Assembly: GCF_040802235.1 (NCBI RefSeq)
Contig: NC_133157.1
Coordinates: forward strand, 90,072,001-90,136,000
Source of the DNA: Manis javanica
Taxonomy: Eukaryota > Chordata > Mammalia > Pholidota > Manidae
Reading direction: 5' to 3'
DNA length: 64,000 bases
This document shows positions 13,701 to 28,700 of this stretch, piece by piece. The position numbers and the translations under genes were made by a program. Position 1 is the stretch's first letter; the number at the start of each line of letters is the position of its first letter. Below the pieces are notes generated by a model. That model was not told the DNA's origin and did not search any database. It saw only the letters and a program-made list of their open reading frames with translations.

Positions 13701-16700
13701 CTGGCTGGGGCCAGCCGTGCCTCTGAGCACCCTGGACGAGCCCACATGGGATTAGGGAAGAGCAGGGCCTCTGGGGTGTGGGCCCTGCCCCGCAGTCCCC
13801 TGCTGTCCCCATGATGCTCCAGGGAAGCAGGAAAGCAATGCGGGGCCCTGGGCTTGCTCTGAGCTATGTTTTGAAGCAGAACTCATGCTGCAGAAGCTTG
13901 AGAAGTATTTCTTAACCCCTGTAGGAGGACTTGGGTCATTGGGTTAATAGCTTTTAAAGTCTCTTTCATTATAAAAATGGTTTTCATCATAAAATCAGAT
14001 CAAGTAACATAAGTCACTTACTGAACATTTACAAAGCTCTTTACATGGATTTTTTAATTTCATCCAACATAAGCTTGTGAGATAAGGCACTTTTATTATC
14101 ATTGCTTTACAGCTGGGGTAACAGAGGCAGAAAGGAAAACACAGCCTCACCGTTAATGGAATTTAAGCCACAGGCCTGAGACCGGCCCTCCCAGCTACGC
14201 TGTGTGCAGCGGGCAGATCCGGCTCAGACAGGGCCTTGCACCCTGCTCGGCATGGAGCCTCTCGGGCTGCCTGCCGTCTACTGTTCCGTGGCAGGGGTCT
14301 GCGGAGGTCTCCAGCCATCTCCGAAATGGGGCTGTTTGCTTCCTTACTGCTGAGTTTCTGAGGCCTCTGCTCGCAGGTAACAATGAGCAGCTTGGGCCAG
14401 CTGCTTGGGCCCCTCCTTACCAGGCGCGGGTGTTTGCAGGCGTGTTCTCCCAGCCGCTCGTCCTCTCGGCAGGGTCCCTCACTGAGTGAAAGCCTTTAAT
14501 TAGATGGCATCCAGCTGATGGATTCTTCCTTTCCTTGTGGCACCTTGCTGTTGTGCCTAAAGGCACCGCCATCCCGGGGTCAGCTGGGTCTCCCATACTG
14601 TCTCCTAGGGTCTTGCGGTTCTGCACTTCACAGTTAAGTCTGCCATCCTCTTTGAGTTATTTTTGCAAAGCACCTAAGGCGTGCGCCCAGACCCCATTCC
14701 TGCATGTGGACATATGGTTGCTCAGCACCGTTTGCTGGAGAGACTGTCCTTCCTCTTCTGAGTCGCCTCTGCCCTTTGCCAAACACCAGGGACTCTGCTT
14801 GTGGGGCTCCTTCCAGGCACCGTGCCCTGCCCCATGGCATATCTGTCCTTCACCAACACAGCACAGAGCCCTGCCACCCACCTCGGGAACTGCGACTCTG
14901 TGCCGCTGGCCCAAGCTATGGGCAGCTGCCTGCCCTCTCTTGAAGACCCAAAAAGAGGGGTAGATTTTTCAGTCTGTTCCACCTTTTACAAGTTCTTAGG
15001 ATGGAGGGCGACTTCCAAGCTCCTTACAGGTAGAACTAACCAACTCCGCTTAAAGAAAAAAACTGAAAGAGAAGAGAAGCTGGTGTCTCACAGGATCCAG
15101 TTCCAGTCGACTGCGGCTCAGCCCTGTGGCTTTGCACTTCCTGGGCTCAGGCCCGGGTATGGGGGCACAGCGGTAACACCCACCTGCTCCCCTCACGAGG
15201 CCTTCTGGAGCAGCGGGAGGTGCGCCCGTGTGTTGGGTCCTGAGTATTGTTAGTCTCCTGCACACAACTGGTGAGGCTAGGTGGGTCTTCAAGATATTTT
15301 GCTGATAACTTGCAAGAGGAGGAATTCAACCTGTTCACATTTTCATGACACGCTGCATGAGCTCAGTCCTGCATCCTGACAGGTCTCTAGCTTTATGTCT
15401 GGGGAAGGGCTTTGGGGCCGGCCGTGTCCTCAGGAAATACCTGGGCCTCCTACCGCATTCCCAAGGTAACAGGCAGTGGTTTCCAACAGCCTCTAAAACA
15501 TATGCCTTAACACAGAGCCTCAGCCTTCCACGTTTTCAGGAGAGAGCAGGTACCTCCTTACCTGAGCAGTCTGACAGGTGCCTCGTTGGATGGTGGGTCC
15601 TGGCACCCAACATCCTGTTGCAGCCCCACTCAGGAGCTACCAGAAGGCAGTGGCCCAATCTGGGCACATAGCAGGGGGTCAGCAGCACGGTCGCCTACAC
15701 GGGAGCCACAGAGGAGGCTGAAACCTGAGGAGGGAGCCCCCTGGCACTGCCCTGGAGCAGGGAGTCAGGAGAAGCAAAGGTCACTCGGTACTCACATCAC
15801 CTCTGCGCAGAGCCTGGACGTCCTGCCCTCTGGCCAGCATCTCCCCGAGCTTCCTGGCCACTAGCCCCTCCCTGGCCTTCACCCACCAAGGGTTCCTGAG
15901 GTCTGCACCACATTCCTTTCCCGCTCCTGCTTCTGTCTCCACCATTTGGGCTTAATTCTGTTAGAAGCAATGTTAGCGCTTACTCGTTCATTTTGGACTG
16001 TGCCCTGAGGACAGGGGCCGGGCCTTCTCCTTCAGCTGGGACCCCCTCTGAGACAGAGGCTGTCTGAGAAGTCCAGGTCTGTCCCTCAGCACTGGTGTGA
16101 AGTGGCATTGGTAATGGCTGGACTGTCCCTGCTGGGAGCGCTCGGAGTGAGCCGACGTGATGCACAGGCAGAAGGCTCAGCAGGTTCTCACACCAGCTGA
16201 AGGCAGGGCCGGGCTCAACCAGAGCTTCCTGAGATCCTGCTGGGCTGAGTCATGGATCTCTGGTTTAGCCAAGGGACTTTTAACTTCTTAAAATTAAAAT
16301 CCACAGTTAGAAATGCATTTTTCCCTGTGACCCACACCAACAGTTCAAATACCGTATTTTCTGTGCTACCCTTCTTTAGATGGTGGTTGTTACCATTACT
16401 TTGATTGCCTAACCCACTAACGGTGCCCTCTGCCATGGCCGCTCCGGGGCACACGTCCGTTCATGGGAAGCTGGAGCTGGGAGAGGTTTAGGTGTGTGCT
16501 TGTCCCACATGCTTGGGCTGAAGAAGCAGCCTGCAGGGACAAGCTGGCAGGAGGGGGCCCGCAGGCCACTCTCTGGGACAACTGTCGCCCCCGGGCAGGA
16601 TGCCAACAGAGGCCTGGCCCACATGGGGTTTCCCCATCCAACTCAAGTGACTCAGTGGACCATCCCTCCCCCTTGCTGCCCACCATGTGGCTCAGTGGCC

Positions 16701-19700
16701 ACGCCGGCTTCTGAAAGTGCTGGAAAGTGAAAGTGTTCCCAGGCCGTCCACCTTACATCCTGCTTTGGTGACAATGGCCACACACCATGAAGTCCCTTTA
16801 CAAGTAAATCGAAGTCTCCAACTTGTGACCATAGCACATGGCTCTGTGGAAGCATCACATCGGTAAAATCTCATGTCAACAGGAACCTTGACACACTTGC
16901 ATATGCAGGGGACCTGGGTCCCCTTGTCCCGTGGAATCTCGGCCCCTTGTCACACTACCTACAGTGTCGTGGTGACCCCTCGGGAACCAGTTAGTGTCTG
17001 CAGCCCTTGCTGTGTGAGCAGACAGCGTGCCGGGGTTGCCCCTCACCTCGGGCCTTGGGAGCAAACACCTTGGCTGGGAGCCCCTCCGGCACCTTGCCCC
17101 TTCCACATGGTGCTGCCGCTGCCCAGGGAGCATCCTGTGGGGCCTGACGCTTACTCAGTTTGGGGACTTGCTTTAAGAAAAAGAATACAACATTAAAAAT
17201 ACAAAATTCATATGAACGCAAATTTTTATTCAGGATAGAAAGTGAAATTCCAGGTTATGGAGTATGGTACACTGAGGGCCTCTTCCCATGAGACCTTCAG
17301 GTGGAAATGCCACCTGACCCAAAGCTCCCTGCACTCACAGGGGCCCTGAACCCTCGCCCTCATCAGCTCATGATCCGTCCTTCCTAGACTCCTGAGGAAA
17401 CTGAGGCCTGGAACAGTCCGGGGCCCGGCCCCTGCCTCTCAGCCGGCATCTTGTTTTGGGCTATTTGTTCCTATCACACTTGCAGCCAGAATTCATGCCT
17501 TGGGTGAGTCACGTAGTTTAAGAATAGGAAATGCATTACATCTGTTTTCTGGAAGGAAGAACCAGGCCAGGCACACCGCCTGATGGACCCACTGTGGCTC
17601 AGCCACCTGGCCGACTGGCCTGGTGGGTCACTCTTGCTCAGGGACGGCAGGGCTTGAATCATCTAGAGGCTTTCCTTGGGACAGCAGCACCTCATCCATA
17701 CGCTGGCAGGGCCCTGCTGCCCCCGGCTCCCGTCCACGGCCAGAGAGTACAGTCCTCAAGAGGGGAGGGTGCTGTGCCGGCCTGGCCCTGTCAGTCTTGG
17801 GAAAACCTGGAGGTGTGCGGGAATCAGGGTCTGAGAGACGTTGCATCCCTGAGATGGGGACCAGCATTTAAATTGTGCTGGAGAAGTGCCTTGTCTCCAG
17901 GCAAAGTGACAGCAGCCGCAGCACAGACATGAGCGGGCCTTCGCTCTGCGCGAGGCTCGGCACCTTTTAGTGACTTCAGGCTCGCCCGCTGGCAGGGACT
18001 TGAAAACTGCACTGGGGTCAGAAATGGGGTCTGTCCCCCATTATTCAGATTTTTCTCCTGCCTGGGCAGATGCTTCTGCTTCCCCATTTCAGGCCCAGAA
18101 CGCTCCTCTTAGGTTCTTTCCAGCCTTTTACCCTTGTGGGGCTGCCAGATGAGTCCTGATCACACTCGTGTGGTGGCTTCATGGATTGTCTCCACCGCCT
18201 TCTCTTTTCCAGGAATGAAACACTCCTTCCTTATCCACAGGTCACAGTTTAGCTTTCATTTCCCTTGGGGAAAAACCTCTTTTCCATGTTTTTTGTGTCT
18301 GTTATATTGACCCATACATAAAAAAGTATCCTGTGGGTTTATTAGAAATCTGACCACTTATTAATTCCCTATTTTGCAAACCTTTGTTGAGCACTTACTA
18401 CATGCCAGCAGACAGGGCATTTCTGATATACATCAGAAAATAAAAAACCACAAGCCCATGTCCCCCTGAAGCTTCTACCTTTTTGTGCTTTTATCATTGC
18501 CTCCTTCTTGCTTTACTTGGCTTGTTTTATTATTTTTCTGGCTTCTTTAGTTGAGTGTTTTTTTTTAATTTATTTACAAAGGTATTTAAGGCTATGATTA
18601 TGTTTCTGATTATAATTGTGACATGTTTATTTTCAAATTTCCTATTTTTTAATTCTTCAAGTGAATTTACTGTTTTGCTAGTATTAATTTTATTCTTTAA
18701 GAGTTTATTTAGGAAATAAGTTGGATATTCATCACTTGCATGGCTTTTTCAATTTTACAGGCATTTGTATCATATCCTATGAACTTTAAAGACATAGGAC
18801 TTTATATTTGACTATCTGTGTGTGTTCTGCCTGCTTGTGCTCTTTTTTCTACCAGCGAATCATTCATTCACCCAACAAGTATTCAATGAGTCCCTGCTAT
18901 GCACTGGGCACCGTAACTCTGCTCTTTGTGGCTGCTTTTCATGCACAACGAATGCCAATTTACCAGCACTTCTCTCACAACTCTTCAGTCTGAGTCTAAA
19001 GTTAGGCGGGAAAACCCCTCCCACCTACTCCCGTGTGACCAGTCTTTCTAATACGTAAGGTTACTTCTTGCTGGCTGACCTCTGACAAGGAGGAGTTCTG
19101 GGCCTGGGGTCAAAGTTGAGTGGGGGTAGGTCTGATCTCTAAGAGCATCTGGGAATCATCAAGAATAAAATGCAGTTTTCACAGCAAAGATCAGCCCAAG
19201 GGTCTCAGAGACCCTCAGAACCAAGTATTTACTCTGAAGGCCCCTTTCTGAGGGGCCCAGGCAGAGGACCTGACAGGAGCCCCCAGGAAGGAAGCCAGGG
19301 TGGAGGCAGAGTCTGGGAAGGTTCTGGAGTCTAGAGACAGAGGCCACATAGACCCTCTGTGCAGCACTCAAAGCCCTTAGCTGATTGAGCCACTTCTAAT
19401 GAAAACAGGCTTAATCCTGCATCAGAGATGGGACCCAAACCTGGTTTTCTGGGGCTGTGTTCCAAACGGCAGTTCTCGCGCTGCAGTTCTGTCCACGTAG
19501 GTGGGGGCACAGGAGATGGGATGTCCTCCAGGGAAGCACTAAGCATTGCTAATTGTCCTCCAACAGAAACCCCTGATGGCTTCCCCATCATCTGCCTCAT
19601 TCTCTAAGCGGCCACTAGAGGACCCTGTTAAGCCCCGCGGATCGTTCTGCATCCCCTGGTGGGTCTCTCCAGCCCTGGTTCTGGTGCCAGTCCATCATTG

Positions 19701-22700
19701 CTAGCAGCTGTTCCGTGTTCTGTTCTGAAAAGAGCTTGCTTCCCACTGCTGCCTTTGTCTTGAGGCTTCTAATTCATCCTGGAATCGGCTCTGCTTCACA
19801 AAGGCTCTGATGGAGGCACTTTGCAGGTGACCGAATCAAGCCTTCTTAAATGATTAAAAACATAGGATGTATAAAATCTAAATCAGCTTCAAGCAAAGTA
19901 ATATCAATTGAAATGTGGATATTCCTTTTCATTCAGTGGACACAAAAACAGAACATACTGATCGTGATTCCCAGCTCACGTGTTGTCCTGGGTGGTTAGC
20001 CCCCAAAGCAGAGTCCCTGTGGTGAAACACTTGAGTTTCTCGTGGGCAGAGCCATATCTCACTCACCCTTCTAGGCATTTCACACCGTGTTGGGGCCCAA
20101 TTAAGTGCTCAGTGAATCTGTTGAACAGAACAAGTTAAATTAACCAGTGATACCCAACATGGTCGGCATGAAATAAAAATGTAATATAAAAATTGTGGGT
20201 ACAAAATCCCCACTAAAAATCAACCAGAATGCTAAATAAACTATAATGATGACGTTTTAAATTGAATAGCAGGGATTTCAAGAAAATAAGAAAATCTCAG
20301 TAAAAGAGCTGAGACCCAGGCCCCAGGCTGTGGGGGCAGCTGGCTCCTGGGGCATCTGCCAGGCCGGAAATGGGGAGCCCTGGTGAGCAGCCTCCTGGAG
20401 CAGAAGAGCTGGGTGGCTGGAGCTGGGAGCTGGTCCAGACATGGCCAGCGAGGTGACAAGCTTTCCTTATCCCCCTTCGCTTTCCATGAGGAGAATTTAA
20501 AAATCTGTCACCATGGGCATGACTTCCTGCAAGCTGGGTTCCCTGCTTATGTCACCTGCATGGTAGGGAGCCTCTGAGCCGAGATGCTGTGAAGCATTCC
20601 TGAACTGCAGCACTGGGGGTGCCTGGCAGAAGCAAGCACCAGTTCTGGAAGGAAACGTCTCTGCCCTTGTCCCACAAATTCCCACAGATCAGCTTCAAGA
20701 GGCACTCACGCACAAAGGCACCAACTACACCAAGAAAAAGCCCCTGTGAACAAAGTCAGCAGATGACAAACAGTGAAGCTGCACCCTTGAAACTTCAGTT
20801 AATGGAGTCATCAGGCACTGAATACAAGTAAGTGCATTCAAAATGTGTTTTTTTTTAAAAAGAGGAGATTGAAAATATGAGCCAGAAACAAAATACTCTA
20901 CAAAGGACCTCATCTGGGAAAAAAATAAACCTGAAAAATGAAAATAAGGAGATACATTAAAGAGCAAATCAGATACAGATGAAAAGAGCACTCTGGGATG
21001 GGAACGATCAGATACCGAGAAACTACCAGAAAGAGGGAAGAAAGCAGAGAAAGGAAAGGAGGCGGCAGGGGCTTTCTGGGCCAAGAGGAGGCCGTTGTCC
21101 ACCCAGAGCGCCCCCACTGAGCCCCACCCAGGAATGAAGAGAAAGAGACGTCTTCAGAAAACCAAGAACTGACAGCCCCCAGGCCTCATCTGCAAAGTCT
21201 GAGGAGGATGCTTCTGGGGAGTTAAGGAAGAATGTGAGCAAAAAAAGGCAAACCGAAGGAAACCTAGGACAGCCTGACCATTCAGGCAGTAGTAAAATGT
21301 AGGGGGTCCTAAAAACTAAGGTAAGGCAAATCCTGGACAGCAGATACCACCACGGATGGAGGGTGACGAAGTCACCTGAGCTCTTATGCAGAATGAAACT
21401 TTCTCCTTCAAATCGTTGTGCTGGCAGCTCACGCCGCTTACACACACATGTGGACACGTCCAGGCCCATGGAGTGCCACCCACCCCGGGAGGCGGTTCCT
21501 GGGGCCTTTCGCTTGGCCGTTTTCAGCTGCAGTTCTGGCTTGCTGTCAGGAGGTGTATTAGATTCATTTTATGTCTATTATGTCATTTTCTGTGCTTTGG
21601 GTAGGACTGATGCATTTCATTTTCCAACAGTTCAACTGAACTGTCATCTCAAGGTGAACTAATGGAAGCTGCTCCAAATGCCCAGTCCTGTTTATAATCC
21701 CTCAACCAGAAAAGGAAATAGAAAATGGAAGAAAACCTGAAAGTAAAGTTTTTGAGGACATTTTCAGAACCTGAGCATATCGTCTGCTCTCTCCTTGAAA
21801 CCGAGTCACAAAGCCGCAGTCACAGAGCCCTGCATCTTGAGGCTTAACAGGATGACAAGCTTCCACATGACCTGACTTCTTGAGCCTTGGAAAGAAGTCA
21901 CCTCGGTGGCAGGTTTTCTGTTTTTCACCCCAAGGTCAGCAGTAACCTTTCAGAGTTCCTGCCGCCCTCACCAATTATGACCCGGAATTAATGGAGATAT
22001 GCAGGGAAGGGATAGTCCTGGCTACCGGGATGGAAGTCCTCGATCCGGGTCAGATGCCAGGCTGCTCACTGTGTTCAGTGACCAGTTGTTGGCCCAGTGT
22101 TTGGGGACTGCGGCTTGCTTCTGGGGTGGGCTACTCAGCAGGAGGGTCTGCGGTGAAGACTGGCAGCACAGCGTCCACCCACTCAGCCATAAAGTCACTC
22201 AGGGACAGGGCAGAGCTGTGGCTTCTATAGGCGATGTGAGAGCGCTGAGTTCCTGAGATCATCTTTGCCCCTCATGGGGCCCCCTCAGCTCATGGACTTG
22301 GGGAGGGACCTCAAGACCATGTCAGTTTCTTTCCCAAGCAGATAGAGACACCCTGGTCAGCATGGGCTCACCTTCCTTCTGGGTGTGTGGCCGTTATGGG
22401 GTTGTTCTTTCCCTGTGTGAGTCTCCATGTTGCCAGTGTTCTTGCTGAGCCTGGTGTCTGCTTTTTGGAAGCAATGTCAGGAGCGTGGAGGTGTGCACTG
22501 AGCGAGGCTTCTGTCTAAGCAGAGCCATCATGCCCGCCTGCTCGGGAGGTCAGGGCAGCAGAGGTGGAAGCCCTGTGAGGTCCAGGTATGCTGCGACTGC
22601 CACTTCTTGCACATCATGCCTCTGGGGCTGCCCCACACCTTCACCTCCCGCTCTGCACCCAGGGGCTCGGCATGCAAATAGACCCTGGACAGCAAGGCAA

Positions 22701-25700
22701 GGACCTCCAAACAGGTCAAGGCACGCACTCAGTCTCCCTCTGAGTGGGACTGAAAAACAAATCATGTGAGGCTCTGTGGGTCGGTGGTCAGGGCTCGGGC
22801 TGCAGTGCCAGCAGAGCTTTCTGCCCTGATGTAGGCTCTCACCATCCGCTTTGTCCAGCGTGGCAGCTGCCAGCCACACGTGGCTCCAACACTTGAACTG
22901 TGGCCAGTGGAACTGAGTAACTGGAGCTAAAATTTTAATTTAGACTTAAGTAGCCATGTCTGGCAAGAAGCACTGTGAGCAAGCAGGTGCAGACTCCTTG
23001 AAATTTACCCCGGGGCTGTGCTGTCCCTGTGCAGGCGTAACAGAAAGACTCGCTCCAGCATCGTATTGAACGTTAGTTTGCCAGGTCAGGATCCATGCTA
23101 ACCTGGATTACCTGGTCATGTTAATTAATTTAATTTTCTCATTAATATTGGTCATAGGCTCATTTTTTCCCCCAAATGTCATAGTTTGTTTCTAAAATAC
23201 ACTAGCCCACTATCAGCCTTCACAATCAGTGGTAAATAGAGGAAGCTTTCCTCGAAGTGTCATCACCTTGATCATGAAGAACAGTGCAGGGAGAGGGCGG
23301 TAGTGCCTTGCCGATAGGCCTGTCCAGATGCACGGGAGCAGGGCCTGCCCTGCATGCCCCCTCAGTGGGGCTTCCTCCCCTGCCCCAACTGGGTCTGCGG
23401 GCTCTGCTCCAGGCTGGGGCCTCCGCTCTGCCTCGATTTGGGCGCACACACCTCTGCCCCACCACTTCCCTGAAGGAGCTGGGACTCATTTGTCTGAGAG
23501 TCAGGTTAGAGGTACCCCAGGAACAGTGAGCACTGTCTCCTGGTCCTCCACTCTGCATGGCCCAGTGCTGTGTAAACCGCTAGACCAGGATGTTTATGCA
23601 AAACTGACTGGCCCTGCAGTTTCTGGGTTTCTCACAGGGACAAGCTTGCAGCTTCAGCCTCAGAACAATGGTCAGAGAAGGTGGGGGTGCCTTAAACATG
23701 ACTCCCTGCTCCAGAGTTCCAACCCCAGGGGGCCCCAAGTGGGAGGTTGTCTGGGACAGGGTGGGGGTCGCTGAAAGAGGGCAACGGGACCCTCTGATCT
23801 TCTGGGACCACCCTGAGTAGGCAGACCTGGGTCCCAGGATTCCTACAACTCAAATGTAAATAAGGTAACTTGGTCCAACTAATGATTAAGTGGTAATGTT
23901 ATCGTTAAGAGCAAAACTAATAAGGTAGAGCTAGGGTATGCAGGCAATGGTTCTGCAAGGTGTCTGTGCTGACAGGTAGTAACTGCACTAGTGGGGATGG
24001 GCATCTAATAATGTGGGGAACTGCCAGCACTATGTTGTGCACTTGAGGCCAGTATAACATTGTACATCAACTACACTTTAGTAAAAAACACATCAGAAAG
24101 AGCCAGTAAGCAAGCTAATAAGTAGAAGCACAGAGCTTTTTGTTTCGCTTTGAGTTTTTATTATAAAATTACAGTGAGGTTTAGTAACATACAGATTTGT
24201 CAGGACTCGTTTGCAAGACAAAATTCACTGTGTAATAACATGTGGTTATTTTTCTCTTTATTTTATAAGAATTAGATAGTTGCATCAATAAAAATGAAAG
24301 CCAGGAAACAGCCCATGGGAACCAGGAATAAATTATGCCTCTTTGCAGCTGTCACTTGGTTTCCCATGACTGATGGTGACTCCCTTCTTCCAGCGCAGGA
24401 CCCCTTGTGTTAGTGCCCCCAGAGGCCCCATTGGGGTGCTTCCCACTAGCCCTCTCCTGCTCCTTGTGATTTCATGGAGTTCAAGAGCACCAAGCCAAGA
24501 AGCCCACCAAACTAAAAAATGCGAGTAATACTAAATTACAAGGGACTGCGGCTCAGCCTCTGGTTCTATGTTAGAAGGTACCCTTTGTCTGAGCATGGAC
24601 CGTGAGTGTACAGAGTCATGTGGGTTTTTCAATATATTCAGATGTGTGCGGCCACATGAGCTCTTCTGCCAACCCACCACCCAGGAGGGCTGAGCGCACC
24701 TGACCCGGTGCTTCAGGGTGTGGCAGGTCCTGTTCCCTCCAGATTGCTTTATGGTGACCATCCAAAGTCATTCACAATGAATTATAAGAAAACAGTGGGC
24801 ATTTAAAGACATGAATGTGATCTTTTGGTTCACAGTGGAGGCAGAACCCCAAAACCATGCTCTTCCGTGTGTTCCCGGCAATCAGCAGCCCAAAGTGTTG
24901 GTGAGGGATGCACCTTGGGTCTGGGGACTGCCTGGATCCTTTGTCCCATGCTGGCCACCAAGAGCTCACAGATGCTTTCCTTCTTTGTAGATTATGTTTT
25001 ACGTGCTGGTGAAGGCCACGTACACCCTGGGCTACAGCGTCTCTCTGATTTCCCTTACAACCGGAAGTATAATTCTCTGCCTCTTCAGGTAAGTAGTGGA
25101 AATGAGTGACTCTGCCAAGATTGTGAGCAGGAAGATGTGACCAGCATGAGCAGCCTCAGCCCAAGAGAGCACAGCCTGCTCCCTCTCTCCATGTGCTGAG
25201 CTAGTGAAACTCCCCTGGAGAAGGCCGGTGGAAAATTCAACACTGATATGTGTGTTTTTACTTAAGTATCTGCATTTCTTATATAAAGAGAAAATGCTGA
25301 CTTTGGATAAGAATTCAGTTCAACTCTTACTTACCAAATATGTAGGCATTATGCAAACACTTTGAAAACAGAAGCAACATGATCTTGCCCTTGTCATTCA
25401 GAAGCACCTGCGTTTTGGCCACCAGTGGTCTACTGAGAGACACTGTAATGTGTTCAAGAGCATGAAGGCAGGGTTCAAGTCCTGCATTCAAGCCCTGGAT
25501 CAGTCTCTTAGTAGCCATGTGACCCTGGACAAATTACCTCACCTCTCTGTGCATCTGTAAAGCATGGATACCAATGGAGCCCACATGGCATGTGGTAAGC
25601 ACTCTAAATTTTGCCACTGTTTTCCCTATATTGAGGCTAGAGTTCCACCCAGTGAGCCTTGGTCTCCTTGGTAACTAATGACCGGCTACACTGCAGTTGT

Positions 25701-28700
25701 TCAGGAGTACAATTAGAGGCTCTATCTAGAAAAAGCTAATACACATATTAGGAATAAGTCCAAATCTTAAGCATCACTAAATAAAATGGATCGATTTTAA
25801 TCACCACATGTAATTTCTTGCTCAAATATAGTTCAAATGTTGGCAGTATTCAGATAAAATCAGTGATATAACAATGGGATATTTTTAAAAACTTACACAA
25901 ACTGTTAGGGTACACGTACTTGGAAGTAAAATGGATAAGGCAAGACTGATTTAGAATATAGGTGGAAATCCAGCAAATATAATCAAATCATACTTTTCAT
26001 TTGTCAGGCATTTCAACTATATCAAGTAGTTGGTAATTCTCAGAAAGAGTAAATCAGTACCCTTCATCCGGAACTGTACTTTGAAAAATGTGGGGAAGAT
26101 CTATCATATTCTAGTTCTTTAAAAAATGCTGGTACAACATTAATATTTGTTCTGTTATCCTCTGTATTTTACTATGTATTTTTAAATGTTCAAATTATTA
26201 AAGATAAAAAAGAAAGGAAAAATATAGGTGGTGAGGTGGAACAGGATGACCTGAAGTAGAAGAATTTTAGCTTATTTTTAAAGAGCTCCTATAGTGAACT
26301 ATCCATATTCTTGACACTGTCAGTTTCCCTCATTCTGTACTTGGTGACATTTAATTAGCCAACTTCAGGGCATTTTGGAATTGCACTTAATCCATGGACA
26401 TGATCCTTTAAGAGAATCTCAAATGGTTTTATGAGTATCAAAAGTCATTAGTCACTTGCCAGTGATACTTCTTAGTTAGAAAAGGACACGTCTGCTGGCT
26501 CAACATGTAACGGTTGCTGGAAGCGTCACCCAGAGTCCAGAGCTGGTGTACGGTTCTCAGCTGTGCCTTCCTCTTGGCCACAGAAATGCTTCCTGCCTTC
26601 AGGGGTCAGATGTGTCTGTCCATCTGATGCCCCTTCCTGGGAGAGTGGTGAGGAAGGTGAATCTAAAATCTGTATTATAAACATAACATCTCCACCATCT
26701 CCATAATCACAGCCAGGACACGGGATTCTTTGCTGGCATTGAACATCTATTGCCCGGAACAGCTGCAGAAGCTAAGAAAGCATTTAGGAACTGTTGCCAA
26801 GGAATAGACAGCTTCCATCCTCGACGAAGTACCCAAGCACTGCAGGCTGGGGTAACACACACGACCTAGCTTGGGCCCCACAGCTGCCGTCCAGGAGGGC
26901 GTATGGGGTCCAGGTCCAGGCAAAGCTGCTCTAGTCCCCACAAGCCCAGGAATCACAGCTATTACTGCCACACACAGCATGCCATGCCTTCCGTAAGAGT
27001 TTATTTTGTCCCTACAGCATTTCCACCAGTGCTGCCTCTGCCCGGTTTTACAGTTAGAGAAAGGAGGCCCAGAGAGGCACCCCACATTCCAGGTCACTGA
27101 GCTGGAGAGGGAGAGCCCTGATTCACAACCGCCCAGGCCTCCCATTCCCTGGGGGGTTGGCATGTTCTCCAGAGGCTGTGCTCAGCCATCACCATCAGCA
27201 ATTCCAGCCCAGCTTATCAGAAGCCACACCTGCAGTCACATCCAGCTCCCTTGTGCAGAGCCTCACTCCGAAGTAAATTTTAAAATGAGCGATGCATGAT
27301 GAGCTTAGCCAAGACACCCAGCAAACATGACTCCCTGGACAGCATATCATCTCTGAGTCATCGCAAAGATCCCGATCTCTGCAGTGGAGAGGTGTGGGCA
27401 GGAGGGAGGGAAGGAGAAAAAGGAAAGAAGAAAAGAAAGAAAAGGTGATTTGGAGAGATGAATGCAGCCCCAGTGAGAAGCCAGCAGGCAGTTCCTACAA
27501 CTGCAGCCCAGTGGTCCCACAGTGGTTTATTCCACAGCTCCCTAGACACCAAGGACATTTTACAGCCCATTTAATGTCCTCATTTACTATGGCAGTGCTG
27601 TTGAATATGTTAAAATAAACGTCTACTAATGAAGTACATGTTCAGGGAAGCGGGTAAATCTTTCATTGCCGCTGATGCATGTCTTCAAATGAACAAACAC
27701 CCATATCAAGATTTAGGACATTATCAGCCCCAGAAGCCATCCCCACATCTGCTCTGTGTCCTTGAAAGTGGCCATTATCCAAATTTCTGACACCAGATTG
27801 CTTTTGCCATTTTTGAAAATGCTGTCTTAGAATCACACAGAGGAAGTCTTCTGTCTCGGGTTCCCTCAAACATTTTGCAGGGCAAATCATCCCTGTTGCT
27901 GATGAAGTCATCCTGTTCTCTTTTATTGTGTGAAGTAGTCCGTTCACTGAGCGCAATATTATTTACTTGCCCCTCACTGTTCATGGATGGTGACTCTCAA
28001 TTTGGGACCACAAAGGGCTGATGCAAAGACCCTTGTGTGCCTCCTGCACATAAGTACATGCTTCCTGAAACATGCGTCTGTGTATCTGTGTGCACATTTA
28101 CATTTGTATGGACATTTACTTTACACTTACCAGCCATAGGCTATGCATAGTCTTTCTAGGAACTGCCACCATTGTCCAGAGTGTTTGCACCCTGCAGGAG
28201 CCCACCAGCCATGCAGGGGATTGACAGTTGCTCTGTATCCTTGCTACCACTTATCATTCGCTTTTTAAAATTTAGACATGCAGTTGGGTTTACAATAATA
28301 CAGAATGATGTTCTTAATTTGCATTTCCTGATGGCTGATGAGGTCATCTGGATTTTTTGAGGTGTTGTTTCATGTATTTGTTCATTTTTCTGTTCTGCTA
28401 TCTCCCTTCAAATTGATTTTTTTTTTAACGTTGCAGCATTTAACAGTTTAATCAAGTGTATAGTTTTTGCCAGTTTACAGAATGGGCTTGAATTGTTTCT
28501 GGAGTGATCAAATTGATTTTTAAGAGTCATAGAGGGGAGGTTTTTGTCAGATACCCAGTATTACAAATTTTATCTCTAACTCTGTGTTTATCTAGACTTT
28601 ATCTCTAGACTTTACACTCTCTTGGTGAGCCTTTGATCAACAAAAGTTCTTAATTTTAATGAAGTCCGTTTGTATTTTTGGTCAGTGCCTCCTGAGGCCT

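Larger units (their letters stand above)
5936..24990 (+). other. VIPR2 intron 4
   Basis: This 19-kb intron is the largest in the window. Repeats recognised are copy B2 (6507-6591), a short CCCTGGGTC-rich tract (about 6810-6880), an antisense L1 3'-end relic (about 7215-7420) abutting an antisense MIR (about 7422-7530), an antisense MIR (about 14010-14130), a partial antisense MIR (about 17375-17440), MIR/L2-type pieces around 18380, 18860 and 20050, a MER5A relic (about 22860-22965) and an L1 3' end (about 23990-24095). Open frames here lack conserved protein similarity. I see no exon, CpG island or RNA gene. Confidence 0.75.
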